Shown: positions 1-5,504, counted from the first letter of the stretch. The stretch: 5,659 bases of DNA from Pseudomonadota bacterium (GCA_023405565.1 JAEXXW010000708.1:1-5659), one strand, 5' to 3'. The notes: generated by a model from the letters alone, not told the origin. Translations and numbers: made by a program.

Positions 1-302
1 GTGTCGATCAGAAGCCGCTCGAGGCGCTGCTCGATCTCGCTAAGCTCGATCGCTGCTGGATCAAGGTCTGCGGTTCGGAGCGCATCGATTTTCCGCCCTA
101 TGACAAGGCGGTGCCGATCGCCAGGAAGATCGTGGATACCATTCCCGACCGCGTTCTGTGGGGCACGGATTTCCCGCATCCGAATTCGACGCATGAGGCT
201 GACGAAGCCGATCTCGTCGATCTCGTGCCGAAGATCGCGCCGGATCCGGTCGTGCAGAAGAAGCTGTTGGTCGACAACCCGGCGAAGCTTTACGGGTTTT
301 AG
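1..302 (+). CDS. Amidohydrolase, 2-pyrone-4,6-dicarboxylate hydrolase (LigI)-like, C-terminal part only
   Basis: The frame is open from base 3 to the TAG at 300-302, giving the last 99 residues; the start lies outside the window. The visible part has the hallmarks of the amidohydrolase-2 family (PF04909) closest to LigI: WIKVCGSERI at fragment residues 19-28, LWGTDFPHPN at 52-61 with the conserved metal/catalytic Asp at 56, and the C-terminal signature DNPAKLYGF at 91-99. LigI-type enzymes are cytoplasmic TIM-barrel hydrolases. LigI itself opens the lactone of 2-pyrone-4,6-dicarboxylate in the protocatechuate 4,5-cleavage pathway, but relatives act on other lactones, so the substrate is not settled. 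The gene converges with the 3-hydroxybenzoate hydroxylase gene 150 bases away, a second hint of aromatic catabolism. The family call is secure; the exact substrate is inference. Confidence 0.85.
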   Translation, partial: VDQKPLEALLDLAKLDRCWIKVCGSERIDFPPYDKAVPIARKIVDTIPDRVLWGTDFPHPNSTHEADEADLVDLVPKIAPDPVVQKKLLVDNPAKLYGF

Positions 303-340
303 GTTCGTAACGAAAACTCACTCTCCGCTTACCGCTTATT

Positions 341-379
341 CCTGCACTCGGATCGCGCTTGCGCGCGTCCGAGCACAGG
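341..379. repeat. Imperfect inverted repeat in the convergent gap
   Basis: CCTG (341-344) and CTCGGA (347-352) pair with TCCGAG (368-373) and CAGG (376-379), separated by a symmetric CA/CA internal loop. The GC-rich centre can pair further (354-357 with 362-365). It lies 39 bases after the amidohydrolase stop and could fold as an RNA hairpin. No T-run follows on either strand, so an intrinsic terminator is not clear. It may form one composite intergenic element with the hairpin at 405-424. Confidence 0.5.
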
Positions 380-404
380 CTCCAGCAGGAATCCAGATCT
401 CTGG

Positions 405-424
405 GTTCCCGCTTTTGCGGGAAC
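405..424. repeat. GTTCCCGC/GCGGGAAC hairpin, dispersed alphaproteobacterial intergenic repeat type
   Basis: A perfect 8-bp inverted repeat, GTTCCCGC (405-412) and GCGGGAAC (417-424), closes a TTTT loop. The surrounding text, 'ggaatccagatctctgg' before and 'gagcggggg' after, resembles a short repeat family that I know as scattered through intergenic regions of Bradyrhizobium-like genomes; membership is from memory. It sits between two convergent stop codons, the usual place for such REP-like elements. A role in transcript end formation or stability is plausible but not shown. Confidence 0.6.
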
Positions 425-435
425 GAGCGGGGGAG

Positions 436-451
436 AGCCTGTCGTCAGGCT
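436..451. repeat. Small hairpin just after the monooxygenase stop codon
   Basis: AGCCTG (436-441) and CAGGCT (446-451) form a perfect 6-bp stem with a TCGT loop. On the minus strand it begins one base after the monooxygenase TGA (455-453). It is followed by C-rich rather than T-rich sequence, so it would be at best an RNA 3'-end stabiliser or an unusual terminator. Confidence 0.4.
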
Positions 452-452
452 A

Positions 453-1637
453 TCAAATCGACCCATACAACCACGCGACGCCGTCCATCGATTGCGACGG
501 CGTGCGGGCGGACAGCATCATGTCGCGCAGTTCGGCTGCGGGACCACGGGCGTGGTAGAACTCACCGTAAACGCGGGCCATGATCTGCACGCGCGCCGTG
601 CGCAGATAGCGCTGCTGCTGATAGGCCTCGAACGCGGCTGGCAGGTTGTCGGGCTGCTCGGCCACTTTCTCGGCGAGCCAGACCGCGTCTTCGGTCGCCT
701 GGCAGGCGCCCTGCGCGAGATATTGCAGCATCGGATGCGCGGCATCGCCGAGCAGGGTGACGCGGCCCTTCGACCAGTTCTTGATCGGCTCGCGGTCGCA
801 CAACACCCAGTAACGCCAGGTCTCGATCCGCTCCAGCATGCGCAGCACTTCCGGCCGCTGGCCCTTGAAGTGATCGAACAGGAGCTGCTTGTCGCCTTCG
901 CTGTCCCAGCCTTCGGCGTAATGGTCGGAATGGAAGACGGCGACGAGATTATAGAGTTCGCCACGGCGAAGCGGGTAATGCACGAAGTGGGTGCGGGGGC
1001 CGGCCCACAGGATCACGCCGGGCTGCCAGAGATCGGCCGGCACATCCTCTTTCTTGAGCACTGCGCGATAGGCGATGTGGCCCGAGACGCGAGGCTTGCC
1101 GTCGCCGACGACCTTGCTGCGGATCTTCGACCAGAGGCCGTCGCAACCGATCAGAGCACGGCCTGAAATGCGCTCGCCATTCTTGAGGATGACGGTAACA
1201 GCTTGCCCGTCGTCCTCGAAATCAACCACCTCGCGGTCGGTTTCCAGCGTGATCAGGCTTGAGCCCTGGCAGGCTTTCAGAAAGGTGGCATGGATGTCAT
1301 GGCGGTGGGTGACCGCATAGGGCTGCTTGAAGCGCGCGATGAATTCCTCATTGAGCGGGACTTCGGTGATCAGCTTGCCGGTGAGGGCGTCGCGCATCTC
1401 CTGGTGCGGGGGAACCCAGGCGTCAGCGAGGATCGCATCCTTGAGGCCGATCTTGTCGAGCGCCATGAAAATGTTCGGCCCGAGCTGAATGCCGGCGCCG
1501 ATCTCGCGGAAGCCGTCGGCCTGCTCAAGCACGCGGACGGGGAAGCCCTTCAGCGACAGGGCATACGCCGCAACCAAGCCTCCGATACCACCGCCGGCGA
1601 CCAGGAAAGGCAAATTCTGACCGTCTAACCCCGCCAT
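453..1637 (-). CDS. FAD-dependent 3-hydroxybenzoate 6-hydroxylase (gentisate-forming)
   Basis: Class A flavoprotein monooxygenase of 394 residues, the normal length. It is predicted to use NADH and O2 to convert 3-hydroxybenzoate to gentisate (2,5-dihydroxybenzoate) in the cytoplasm; homologues are named nagX, mhbM or xlnD. Visible signatures are the N-terminal FAD-binding GGGIGG (15-20), EIGAGIQLGPN (45-55), the DG motif GCDGLWSKIR (164-173) and the second FAD motif LLGDAAHPM (295-303) followed by LQYLAQGACQ (304-313). His217, Tyr221 and Gln305 match, with a constant offset of four, the substrate-site His213, Tyr217 and Gln301 that I recall for the Rhodococcus jostii enzyme. This favours 3-hydroxybenzoate over salicylate. 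I chose ATG at 1637 because GGAG lies 9 bases upstream; an in-frame TTG at 1664 is preceded by GAGG only one base away. No gentisate dioxygenase or regulator is in the window. The gene is monocistronic here. Confidence 0.88.
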   Translation of the reverse strand: MAGLDGQNLPFLVAGGGIGGLVAAYALSLKGFPVRVLEQADGFREIGAGIQLGPNIFMALDKIGLKDAILADAWVPPHQEMRDALTGKLITEVPLNEEFIARFKQPYAVTHRHDIHATFLKACQGSSLITLETDREVVDFEDDGQAVTVILKNGERISGRALIGCDGLWSKIRSKVVGDGKPRVSGHIAYRAVLKKEDVPADLWQPGVILWAGPRTHFVHYPLRRGELYNLVAVFHSDHYAEGWDSEGDKQLLFDHFKGQRPEVLRMLERIETWRYWVLCDREPIKNWSKGRVTLLGDAAHPMLQYLAQGACQATEDAVWLAEKVAEQPDNLPAAFEAYQQQRYLRTARVQIMARVYGEFYHARGPAAELRDMMLSARTPSQSMDGVAWLYGSI

Positions 1638-1750
1638 TCGCGCAATCTCCGTCCCATATTCCAAACCTCGGGGCTTTTATTGACTATTCTTCTTAGCCCG
1701 ATGGAATGGTTCTGCAAATCTGAGCGGACATAGGCAAGAGCCGGGACACG
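1638..1750 (-). promoter_or_regulatory. Leader/promoter region of the 3-hydroxybenzoate 6-hydroxylase gene
   Basis: The hydroxylase promoter must lie here if the terminator at 1751-1782 works, since it would cut the gene off from the small gene upstream. The stretch is visibly more AT-rich near 1675-1700 than its surroundings. On the minus strand a very weak sigma70-like pair can be drawn (TTGCAG, 17 bases, AAGAAT), and TTC-N11-GAA (1690-1706) is a short dyad that an activator could use. Neither is strong. The Shine-Dalgarno for the chosen ATG is the clear element (GGAG, 1647-1650). Confidence 0.3.
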
Positions 1751-1782
1751 AAAAACTCACCATTTGAGAAAAATGGTGAGTT
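1751..1782 (-). terminator. Intrinsic terminator of the 65-residue zinc-ribbon gene
   Basis: A perfect 12-bp inverted repeat, AACTCACCATTT (1754-1765) and AAATGGTGAGTT (1771-1782), has a 5-base loop. Read on the minus strand the stem ends in a T-run (five T, complement of 1755-1751), as expected for a Rho-independent terminator. On the plus strand it is followed by CCCCG, so it works in one direction only. It begins 48 bases after the stop of the small gene at 1831 and separates it from the hydroxylase gene. Confidence 0.75.
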
Positions 1783-1830
1783 CCCCGATTTGGAAAGGGC
1801 AGTCCGTGGGAGACGACTGGGCGCGCTGCG

Positions 1831-2028
1831 CTAAAAGTCGTTCGGCAAAGCTACAGCGGTCCAGAATTCGTATTCGCAACTGTCGCAAGACCACGTGTTG
1901 CGGATTTGGCCCGGGCCGAGAAATTCAGTGGCAGAAGCGGCAAAAAGCATATCGCCGCAACGCGGGCAGACCGGCTTCTGAAAGACGGCAGAGGGAGTGC
2001 AAGCCGGATCGCACGACGAGAGTCTCAT
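1831..2028 (-). CDS. Small double-CxxC (zinc-ribbon-like) protein of unknown function
   Basis: A 65-residue protein with two CxxC pairs, CPRCGD at 21-26 and CDSCEYEF at 48-55, spaced by 23 residues. This is the layout of a zinc ribbon that binds one metal through four cysteines. Two more cysteines, Cys6 and Cys10, lie in the N-terminal tail (CDPAC). There is no signal peptide or membrane segment, so it should be cytoplasmic. I associate small proteins of this type with Bradyrhizobium-like genomes, where they are annotated as hypothetical; no function is known to me. ATG at 2028 is chosen because a perfect AGGAGG lies 6 bases upstream; an in-frame TTG at 2055 would put that site inside the gene. 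A clear intrinsic terminator follows. Strong translation signal plus a dedicated terminator argue that the gene is real. Confidence 0.75.
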   Translation of the reverse strand: MRLSSCDPACTPSAVFQKPVCPRCGDMLFAASATEFLGPGQIRNTWSCDSCEYEFWTAVALPNDF

Positions 2029-2292
2029 GTCGGTCCTCCTCTTGTTATCCCCCAAACGAACATTGGACGGGTAAATTTCCCCAACGCATTTTCCACCTTA
2101 CCGGGAGTTCATGGCAACATCGCGACTCATTTTCGAGCGCGGCGTGGTGCTTCGGTGAAATTTCGATTTCCAAAAATGATATTCCAGTTTGATTTGGAAT
2201 CTTGTCATCTGTGAAAAGAAGGGCTGCCGGACAAAGGCTTTGTGCGCTGCACGTATCCTCGTGATGAGATGCGAGCGTTATAAGGGGGCGAA
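2029..2292. promoter_or_regulatory. Divergent intergenic region between the zinc-ribbon gene and the 130-residue gene
   Basis: This 264-base gap separates two divergent genes, so it should hold both promoters. It is AT-richer than the flanking genes, most clearly at 2150-2220. The only strong sequence signals are the AGGAGG ribosome site (2035-2040, minus strand) and the inverted-repeat cluster at 2165-2201, listed separately. TTGTCA (2202-2207) matches five of six bases of a -35 box but has no -10 partner at a proper distance. A tiny ORF (ATG at 2269, stop at 2281-2283) ends just before the next gene; I give it no role. Confidence 0.45.
2165..2201. repeat. Cluster of TTCCA/TGGAA inverted and direct repeats, operator-like
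   Basis: TTCCA occurs at 2168-2172 and 2182-2186, and TGGAA at 2195-2199. The outer copies form a dyad, GATTtCCAAA (2165-2174) against TTTGGAATC (2193-2201), with one unpaired T. The inner copies form ATTCCA (2181-2186) against TGGAAT (2195-2200) around 8 bases. Two mutually exclusive pairings of the same right arm in an AT-rich divergent promoter region look like a regulator binding site. No regulator gene is nearby to name. Confidence 0.4.
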
Positions 2293-2685
2293 TTGCTGAG
2301 TTATCTGCCTTGGAGCAATAGCGATCTGGAGGCCTTGGAGCGCGCGCTGAAGCGCTACCGGACCGCAGGGCTTGAGGCCAATTTCAATCTCGATCGCTAC
2401 GATGAAGGTATCGTCACGATCTCGCAGGTCGATACCAGGATCGCCACTGCCCCGCTGATCATGTTTGAAATCCATAAGCTGAAACGCCCGAAGACAGCGG
2501 TGCGTCCGCACTGGGTTGTGCAGATCCGCTCGATTGACGGCACTACCCAGGAACTCAAGGAGCATGGTTGTGTCGCGGCGCCGGTTCTCGTCTTTGCGCT
2601 GGCCAAGGCCGAGAAGGACCTGAAGGACGGTCTCGTCAGCACCGACAGCTTCGATCTTGCGGCAAACCTGTATTGGTTGAAATAG
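2293..2685 (+). CDS. Hypothetical protein, 130 residues
   Basis: I do not recognise this protein. It reads as a soluble cytoplasmic alpha/beta protein with no signal peptide or membrane segment. A charged amphipathic helix is likely at about 9-24 (SDLEALERALKRY), beta-like stretches at 39-45 and 72-80 (PHWVVQIRS), and another helix at 96-112. Only one cysteine (93) is present. Coding is supported by strong GC preference at third codon positions in this frame and the poor, arginine-rich look of the opposite-strand reading. The start is probably TTG at 2293: an in-frame TAA at 2281 leaves no room upstream, an AGGGGG site (2283-2288) lies 4 bases ahead, and the next ATG would delete 56 residues. 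It is codirectional with the ptxD-like gene, but the 201-base gap suggests separate transcription. Confidence 0.7.
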   Translation: MLSYLPWSNSDLEALERALKRYRTAGLEANFNLDRYDEGIVTISQVDTRIATAPLIMFEIHKLKRPKTAVRPHWVVQIRSIDGTTQELKEHGCVAAPVLVFALAKAEKDLKDGLVSTDSFDLAANLYWLK

Positions 2686-2886
2686 TTGCGTCAACGGCGA
2701 TGGCACGCGCGTGTTGCGGGAGCGCGCACGGATCACTTGTCGCATAGCGCCTTGCGATGGCAGCCGCGATGCCGCAGCCGGTTCCGCGTTTGAGGCGTCG
2801 ACACGAGGCGGCCGCGCTGCGAGCCGTCGTTAAAGTGACAAGTCCAAAAAATAGAAAGGTTCTGGAACAATAGAAAGAATCACGCT
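2686..2886. promoter_or_regulatory. Intergenic region upstream of the ptxD-like gene
   Basis: Two halves can be seen. Bases 2686-2830 are GC-rich with small dyads: the self-complementary CACGCGCGTG (2704-2713) and TCGCA-N8-TGCGA (2740-2757). These may help end the upstream transcript, but no T-run follows. Bases 2831-2886 turn sharply AT-rich, as expected of a promoter. GTGACA (2835-2840) matches a -35 box at five of six positions but has no convincing -10 at 16-18 bases. No clear Shine-Dalgarno precedes the GTG at 2887; only AGAAAGAA (2872-2879) is present. Confidence 0.4.
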
Positions 2887-3942
2887 GTGACCGGAAAGCC
2901 CAAGGTTGTTGTCACCAATCCCGTCTTTGCGGAGACGAACGCGCTGCTGGACCAATATGCCACCGTGCTCGTCAACACGTCGATCGAGCCGTGGCCGTGT
3001 GATGAAGTACGCGCCATCTGTGCGGATGCAGCGGGCATCATGGCTTTCATGACCGACCGGATCGATGCGGCGTTCCTCGCCGATTGCCCGGACCTGCGCG
3101 TCATCGGCGCGGCGCTGAAGGGGGCCGATAACATCGATGTCGACGCGGCGACGGATGCAGGTGTGTGGCTGACCATCGTTCCCGATCTTCTCACCATCCC
3201 GACGGCGGAACTTGCGATCGGTTTGATGCTGTCGCTTGGCCGCAACATCGTTGCCGGCGATCGCAGCATCAAGGCGCGCGGTTTTCGCGGCTGGCGGGCG
3301 CAGCTTTACGGTTCGGGTCTCCACGGCGCGACGGTCGGCATCGTTGGCTTTGGTCAGGTCGGCCGCGCGATTGCCGAACGGTTGACTGGCTTCGGCTGCC
3401 GCTTGCTCGCCTGCGATCAGGCCACGACAGAAAGACCGGTGGAGCCGGTGCCGTATGTCACGGCAACGGACTTCGACGATCTGATCGCCATGTCGGATTA
3501 CGTTGTCCTCGCATTGCCGCTGATCAACGAAACACAGCACATCATCGATGCGAAGGTCGTGGCCGCGATGAAGCCGGGCGCACGGCTGATCAATCCGGCG
3601 CGCGGGTCGCTGGTCGACGAAGCCGCGATCGCGGATGCGATCGAACGCAAGCATCTTGCCGGTTACGCCGCCGATGTCTTCGAATGCGAAGACTGGGCGA
3701 GGGAGGATCGGCCGGCGCATATCGATGCGCGCCTGATCTCGCCGTCGGCGCCGACCGTGCTGACGCCGCATATCGGCTCGGCCGTCACGCTGGCGCGCCG
3801 GGAGATCGAACTGTCAGCGGCGCGCAGCATCATCGATGTGCTGACGGGCCGTGTTCCGGATGGCGCGATCAACAACCCGTCGCTTGGCGGGCGTCGTACG
3901 GCAGCCCAGCCGTCGCGCTATGCGCAACCCGTCGCCTATTGA
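2887..3942 (+). CDS. ptxD: Phosphite (phosphonate) dehydrogenase PtxD-like, NAD-dependent
   Basis: A 351-residue D-2-hydroxyacid dehydrogenase-family protein. PtxD oxidises phosphite to phosphate with NAD in the cytoplasm, letting cells use phosphite as phosphorus source. Similarity to Pseudomonas stutzeri PtxD, compared from memory, is high along the whole length, for example WLTIVPDLLTIPTAELAIGL at 94-113 and GYAADVFECEDWAREDRP at 259-276. The residues I know as active-site or substrate-site residues all align: Met55, Lys78, Trp136, Tyr141, Arg239, Glu268, His295 and Arg304 (PtxD Met53, Lys76, Trp134, Tyr139, Arg237, Glu266, His292, Arg301). The Rossmann motif GIVGFGQVG is at 151-159, and Asp177 after the second strand (LLACD) predicts NAD over NADP. 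GTG at 2887 is the only start before the upstream in-frame TGA at 2836. The C terminus is about 13 residues longer than in P. stutzeri. No ptxABC transporter or ptxE regulator is adjacent. A different 2-hydroxyacid substrate is the main alternative. Confidence 0.85.
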   Translation: MTGKPKVVVTNPVFAETNALLDQYATVLVNTSIEPWPCDEVRAICADAAGIMAFMTDRIDAAFLADCPDLRVIGAALKGADNIDVDAATDAGVWLTIVPDLLTIPTAELAIGLMLSLGRNIVAGDRSIKARGFRGWRAQLYGSGLHGATVGIVGFGQVGRAIAERLTGFGCRLLACDQATTERPVEPVPYVTATDFDDLIAMSDYVVLALPLINETQHIIDAKVVAAMKPGARLINPARGSLVDEAAIADAIERKHLAGYAADVFECEDWAREDRPAHIDARLISPSAPTVLTPHIGSAVTLARREIELSAARSIIDVLTGRVPDGAINNPSLGGRRTAAQPSRYAQPVAY

Positions 3943-3964
3943 GATCGTGCGGAGGGTGATCGAG

Positions 3965-3984
3965 GAGGGCGCGGCCGCGCGCTC
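3965..3984. terminator. Possible shared terminator hairpin between convergent ptxD-like and M20 genes
   Basis: The 40-base gap between the two stop codons contains the perfect palindrome GCGCGGCCGCGC (3969-3980). Flanking GAG (3965-3967) and CTC (3982-3984) add three pairs across one G-G mismatch, leaving a GGCC loop. The hairpin reaches into the stop codon of the M20 gene. It is very stable but lacks a T-run on either strand, so it is a weak candidate as an intrinsic terminator. Confidence 0.3.
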
Positions 3985-5158
3985 AAGCGGGCAGCGCCTT
4001 CTCGACGAGCTTCACCCAGTATGACGAACCGACCGGGATGACGTCGTCGTTGAAGTCATAGGCGGGGTGGTGCAGGCCGGCGCTGTCGCCATTGCCGACG
4101 AAGATGAAGGCGCCCGGCCGCGCATTGAGCATGTAGGAGAAGTCCTCCGCGCCCATCATCGGCGGCAGATCGGCGTTGACGCGATCCTTGCCGGCGATTT
4201 CGGAGGCGATCGACGCCGCGAATGCGGTCTGGTCAGTGTGATTGCGCGTGACCGGATAACCGCGGTGATAGGTGATCCGCGCCGTTGCGCCATGGAGCTT
4301 CGCTACGCCGTCAACGACCTCGCGCACGCGCTTCTCCAGAAGATCGCGCACGTCGTCAGTCAGGCTGCGGATGGTGCCCGCAAGCTTCGCCGTCTGCGGG
4401 ATGACATTGTTGGTCGTGCCGGCCTGAAACACGCAGATCGACACCACCCCCGATTCCAACGGATCGACATTGCGCGAGACGATCGACTGCAGCTGGTTGA
4501 CCATCTGTGCGCCGACCAGGATCGGGTCGATACCAAGATGCGGCCGCGCCGCATGCGCGCCCTTGCCCTCGATCTCGATCGACACATAGTCCGCCGCCGC
4601 CATGATCGGGCCGGGCCGCATGCCGAATTCGCCGACCGGCATGCCAGGATAATTGTGCATCCCGTAGACTTCCTCGATCCCGAAGCGCTCCATCATCCCG
4701 TCATTGACCATTTCCTTGCCGCCGCCGCCGCCTTCCTCGGCCGGCTGGAAAATCACCACCGCCGTGCCGCCGAAATTGCGGGTCTCGGCGAGGTACTTGG
4801 CGGCGCCGAGCAGCATCGCCGTGTGGCCGTCATGGCCGCAGGCGTGCATCTTGCCCTTGATAGTGGATTTGTAGGGCAGCCCGGTCGCCTCCTCGATCGG
4901 CAGCGCATCCATGTCGGCCCGAAGGCCGATGACCGAAGCCCGGCCGCCGGAAGCCGGCTTGTTGCCCTTGATGACCCCGACCACGCCGGTGCGACCGATT
5001 CCGGGAACGACCTCGTCGCAGCCGAAGGCCTTCAGCTTCTCGGCCACCGAGGCGGCCGTGCGGTGGACATCGAATAGGAGCTCGGGATTGGCATGCAGAT
5101 CGCGCCGCCAGGCCGTGATTTCCGGATGAAACTCGGCAATACGGTTGACAATCGGCAT
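3983..5158 (-). CDS. M20-family metallo-amidohydrolase, hippurate hydrolase-like
   Basis: A 391-residue enzyme of the M20D (HipO/AmhX/IAA-amino acid hydrolase) group, of full normal length. These two-metal cytoplasmic enzymes cut N-acyl amino acids; HipO releases benzoate and glycine from hippurate. Visible motifs in order are GLRADMDALPI (78-88), MHACGHDGHT (104-113) with metal ligands Cys107 and His109, FQPAEEGGGGG (137-147) with the catalytic/metal Glu141-Glu142, GMHNYPGMP (166-174) with His168, the dimerisation-domain GKGAHAARPH (198-207), GAEDFSYML (336-344) and GLHHPAYDFND (361-371) with the last metal His. The Cys ligand marks the M20D branch against dipeptidase and ArgE branches. ATG at 5158 has GGAG 6 bases upstream. 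The gene converges with the ptxD-like gene. Substrate is uncertain: hippurate, other N-acyl amino acids or auxin conjugates are all possible. Confidence 0.87.
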   Translation of the reverse strand: MPIVNRIAEFHPEITAWRRDLHANPELLFDVHRTAASVAEKLKAFGCDEVVPGIGRTGVVGVIKGNKPASGGRASVIGLRADMDALPIEEATGLPYKSTIKGKMHACGHDGHTAMLLGAAKYLAETRNFGGTAVVIFQPAEEGGGGGKEMVNDGMMERFGIEEVYGMHNYPGMPVGEFGMRPGPIMAAADYVSIEIEGKGAHAARPHLGIDPILVGAQMVNQLQSIVSRNVDPLESGVVSICVFQAGTTNNVIPQTAKLAGTIRSLTDDVRDLLEKRVREVVDGVAKLHGATARITYHRGYPVTRNHTDQTAFAASIASEIAGKDRVNADLPPMMGAEDFSYMLNARPGAFIFVGNGDSAGLHHPAYDFNDDVIPVGSSYWVKLVEKALPA

Positions 5159-5428
5159 GGCTGGCTCCGGACACAGGGCGTTGTGGCTGACTTAGCTGAT
5201 ATCAATAGTAAATCCCGCCGACGACATCAGGGCAACAGTCCGGCCATCCGGCAATTTGGCCTCCCGGGTCGCATGCGCTGGCCTCCGCCCACAGGATCGG
5301 CGACGCCCGGGTGGAATTTTTCATTGTCCTGCCGCCGATCTCGGCTTATGTGTCCGCCCTGCCGTTCGCGGCATGGCTGCGCGGCCGATCCTTGTCGTCC
5401 CCGCCAGCTCCTTTCCGGATCGCTCCGG
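5159..5428. promoter_or_regulatory. Divergent gap between the M20 gene and tRNA-Lys, with a weak tRNA promoter candidate
   Basis: No gene is supported in these 270 bases. Next to the M20 gene is an AT-rich patch (5190-5213) containing the palindrome TGATATCA (5197-5204), probably part of its promoter. For the tRNA the best pair I see is TTGTCC (5324-5329), 17 bases, TATGTG (5347-5352). It would give a leader of about 70 bases before the mature tRNA. It is only a moderate match to sigma70 consensus. Confidence 0.3.
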
Positions 5429-5504
5429 GAGCCTGTAGCTCAGTCGGTAGAGCAACTGACTTTTAATCAGTAGGTCATGGGTTCGAATCCCATCGGGCTC
5501 ACCA
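5429..5504 (+). tRNA. tRNA-Lys (anticodon TTT)
   Basis: A complete 76-base cloverleaf. The acceptor arm pairs GAGCCTG (5429-5435) with CGGGCTC (5494-5500), with one G-U pair. The D arm is GCTC/GAGC. The anticodon stem ACTGA/TCAGT holds the loop CTTTTAA, with TTT at positions 34-36. The T arm ATGGG/CCCAT holds the standard TTCGAAT loop. The discriminator A and CCA (5502-5504) are encoded. It decodes AAA and AAG lysine codons. It lies alone, with the M20 gene divergent to the left and no gene visible to the right. Confidence 0.97.

Noticed and set aside
1..558. Plus-strand 185-codon frame starting at GTG at base 1
   Set aside because: Very Ser/Arg-rich, runs through the amidohydrolase in another frame and through the repeat-filled gap; no homology recognised.
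492..1166. Plus-strand 224-codon frame inside the hydroxylase region
   Set aside because: Antisense shadow of the FAD monooxygenase, which has all expected motifs on the minus strand.
1635..1664. In-frame TTG at 1664 as start of the hydroxylase
   Set aside because: The only purine-rich site is one base ahead of it, too close; the ATG at 1637 has GGAG at a proper distance and fits the family's usual N terminus.
1754..1782. The 12-bp dyad as an operator of the hydroxylase gene
   Set aside because: Its stem-loop with a T-run on one side, placed just after the stop of the upstream gene on the same strand, fits an intrinsic terminator better; a double role cannot be excluded.
1764..2214. Two plus-strand frames (1764-2192 and 1906-2214) over the zinc-ribbon gene
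   Set aside because: Low-complexity basic translations in the antisense of the small double-CxxC gene; one begins inside the terminator hairpin and neither has a good ribosome site.
2686..2886. Pho box (two 7-base direct repeats 11 bases apart, CTGTCAT-like) upstream of the ptxD-like gene
   Set aside because: Half-site-like words occur (CTTGTCGCAT, CTTGCGATG, and GTGACAAG in reverse), but their spacing is about 15 bases or the orientation is wrong; no convincing Pho box.
2830..3771. Minus-strand 313-codon frame opposite the ptxD-like gene
   Set aside because: Arginine- and aspartate-rich composition without any family signature; it is the antisense shadow of a gene with strong homology on the plus strand.
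4067..5077. Plus-strand 336-codon frame opposite the M20 gene
   Set aside because: Antisense shadow, full of His, Arg and Asp, with no recognisable motif, while the minus strand carries the full M20 motif set.
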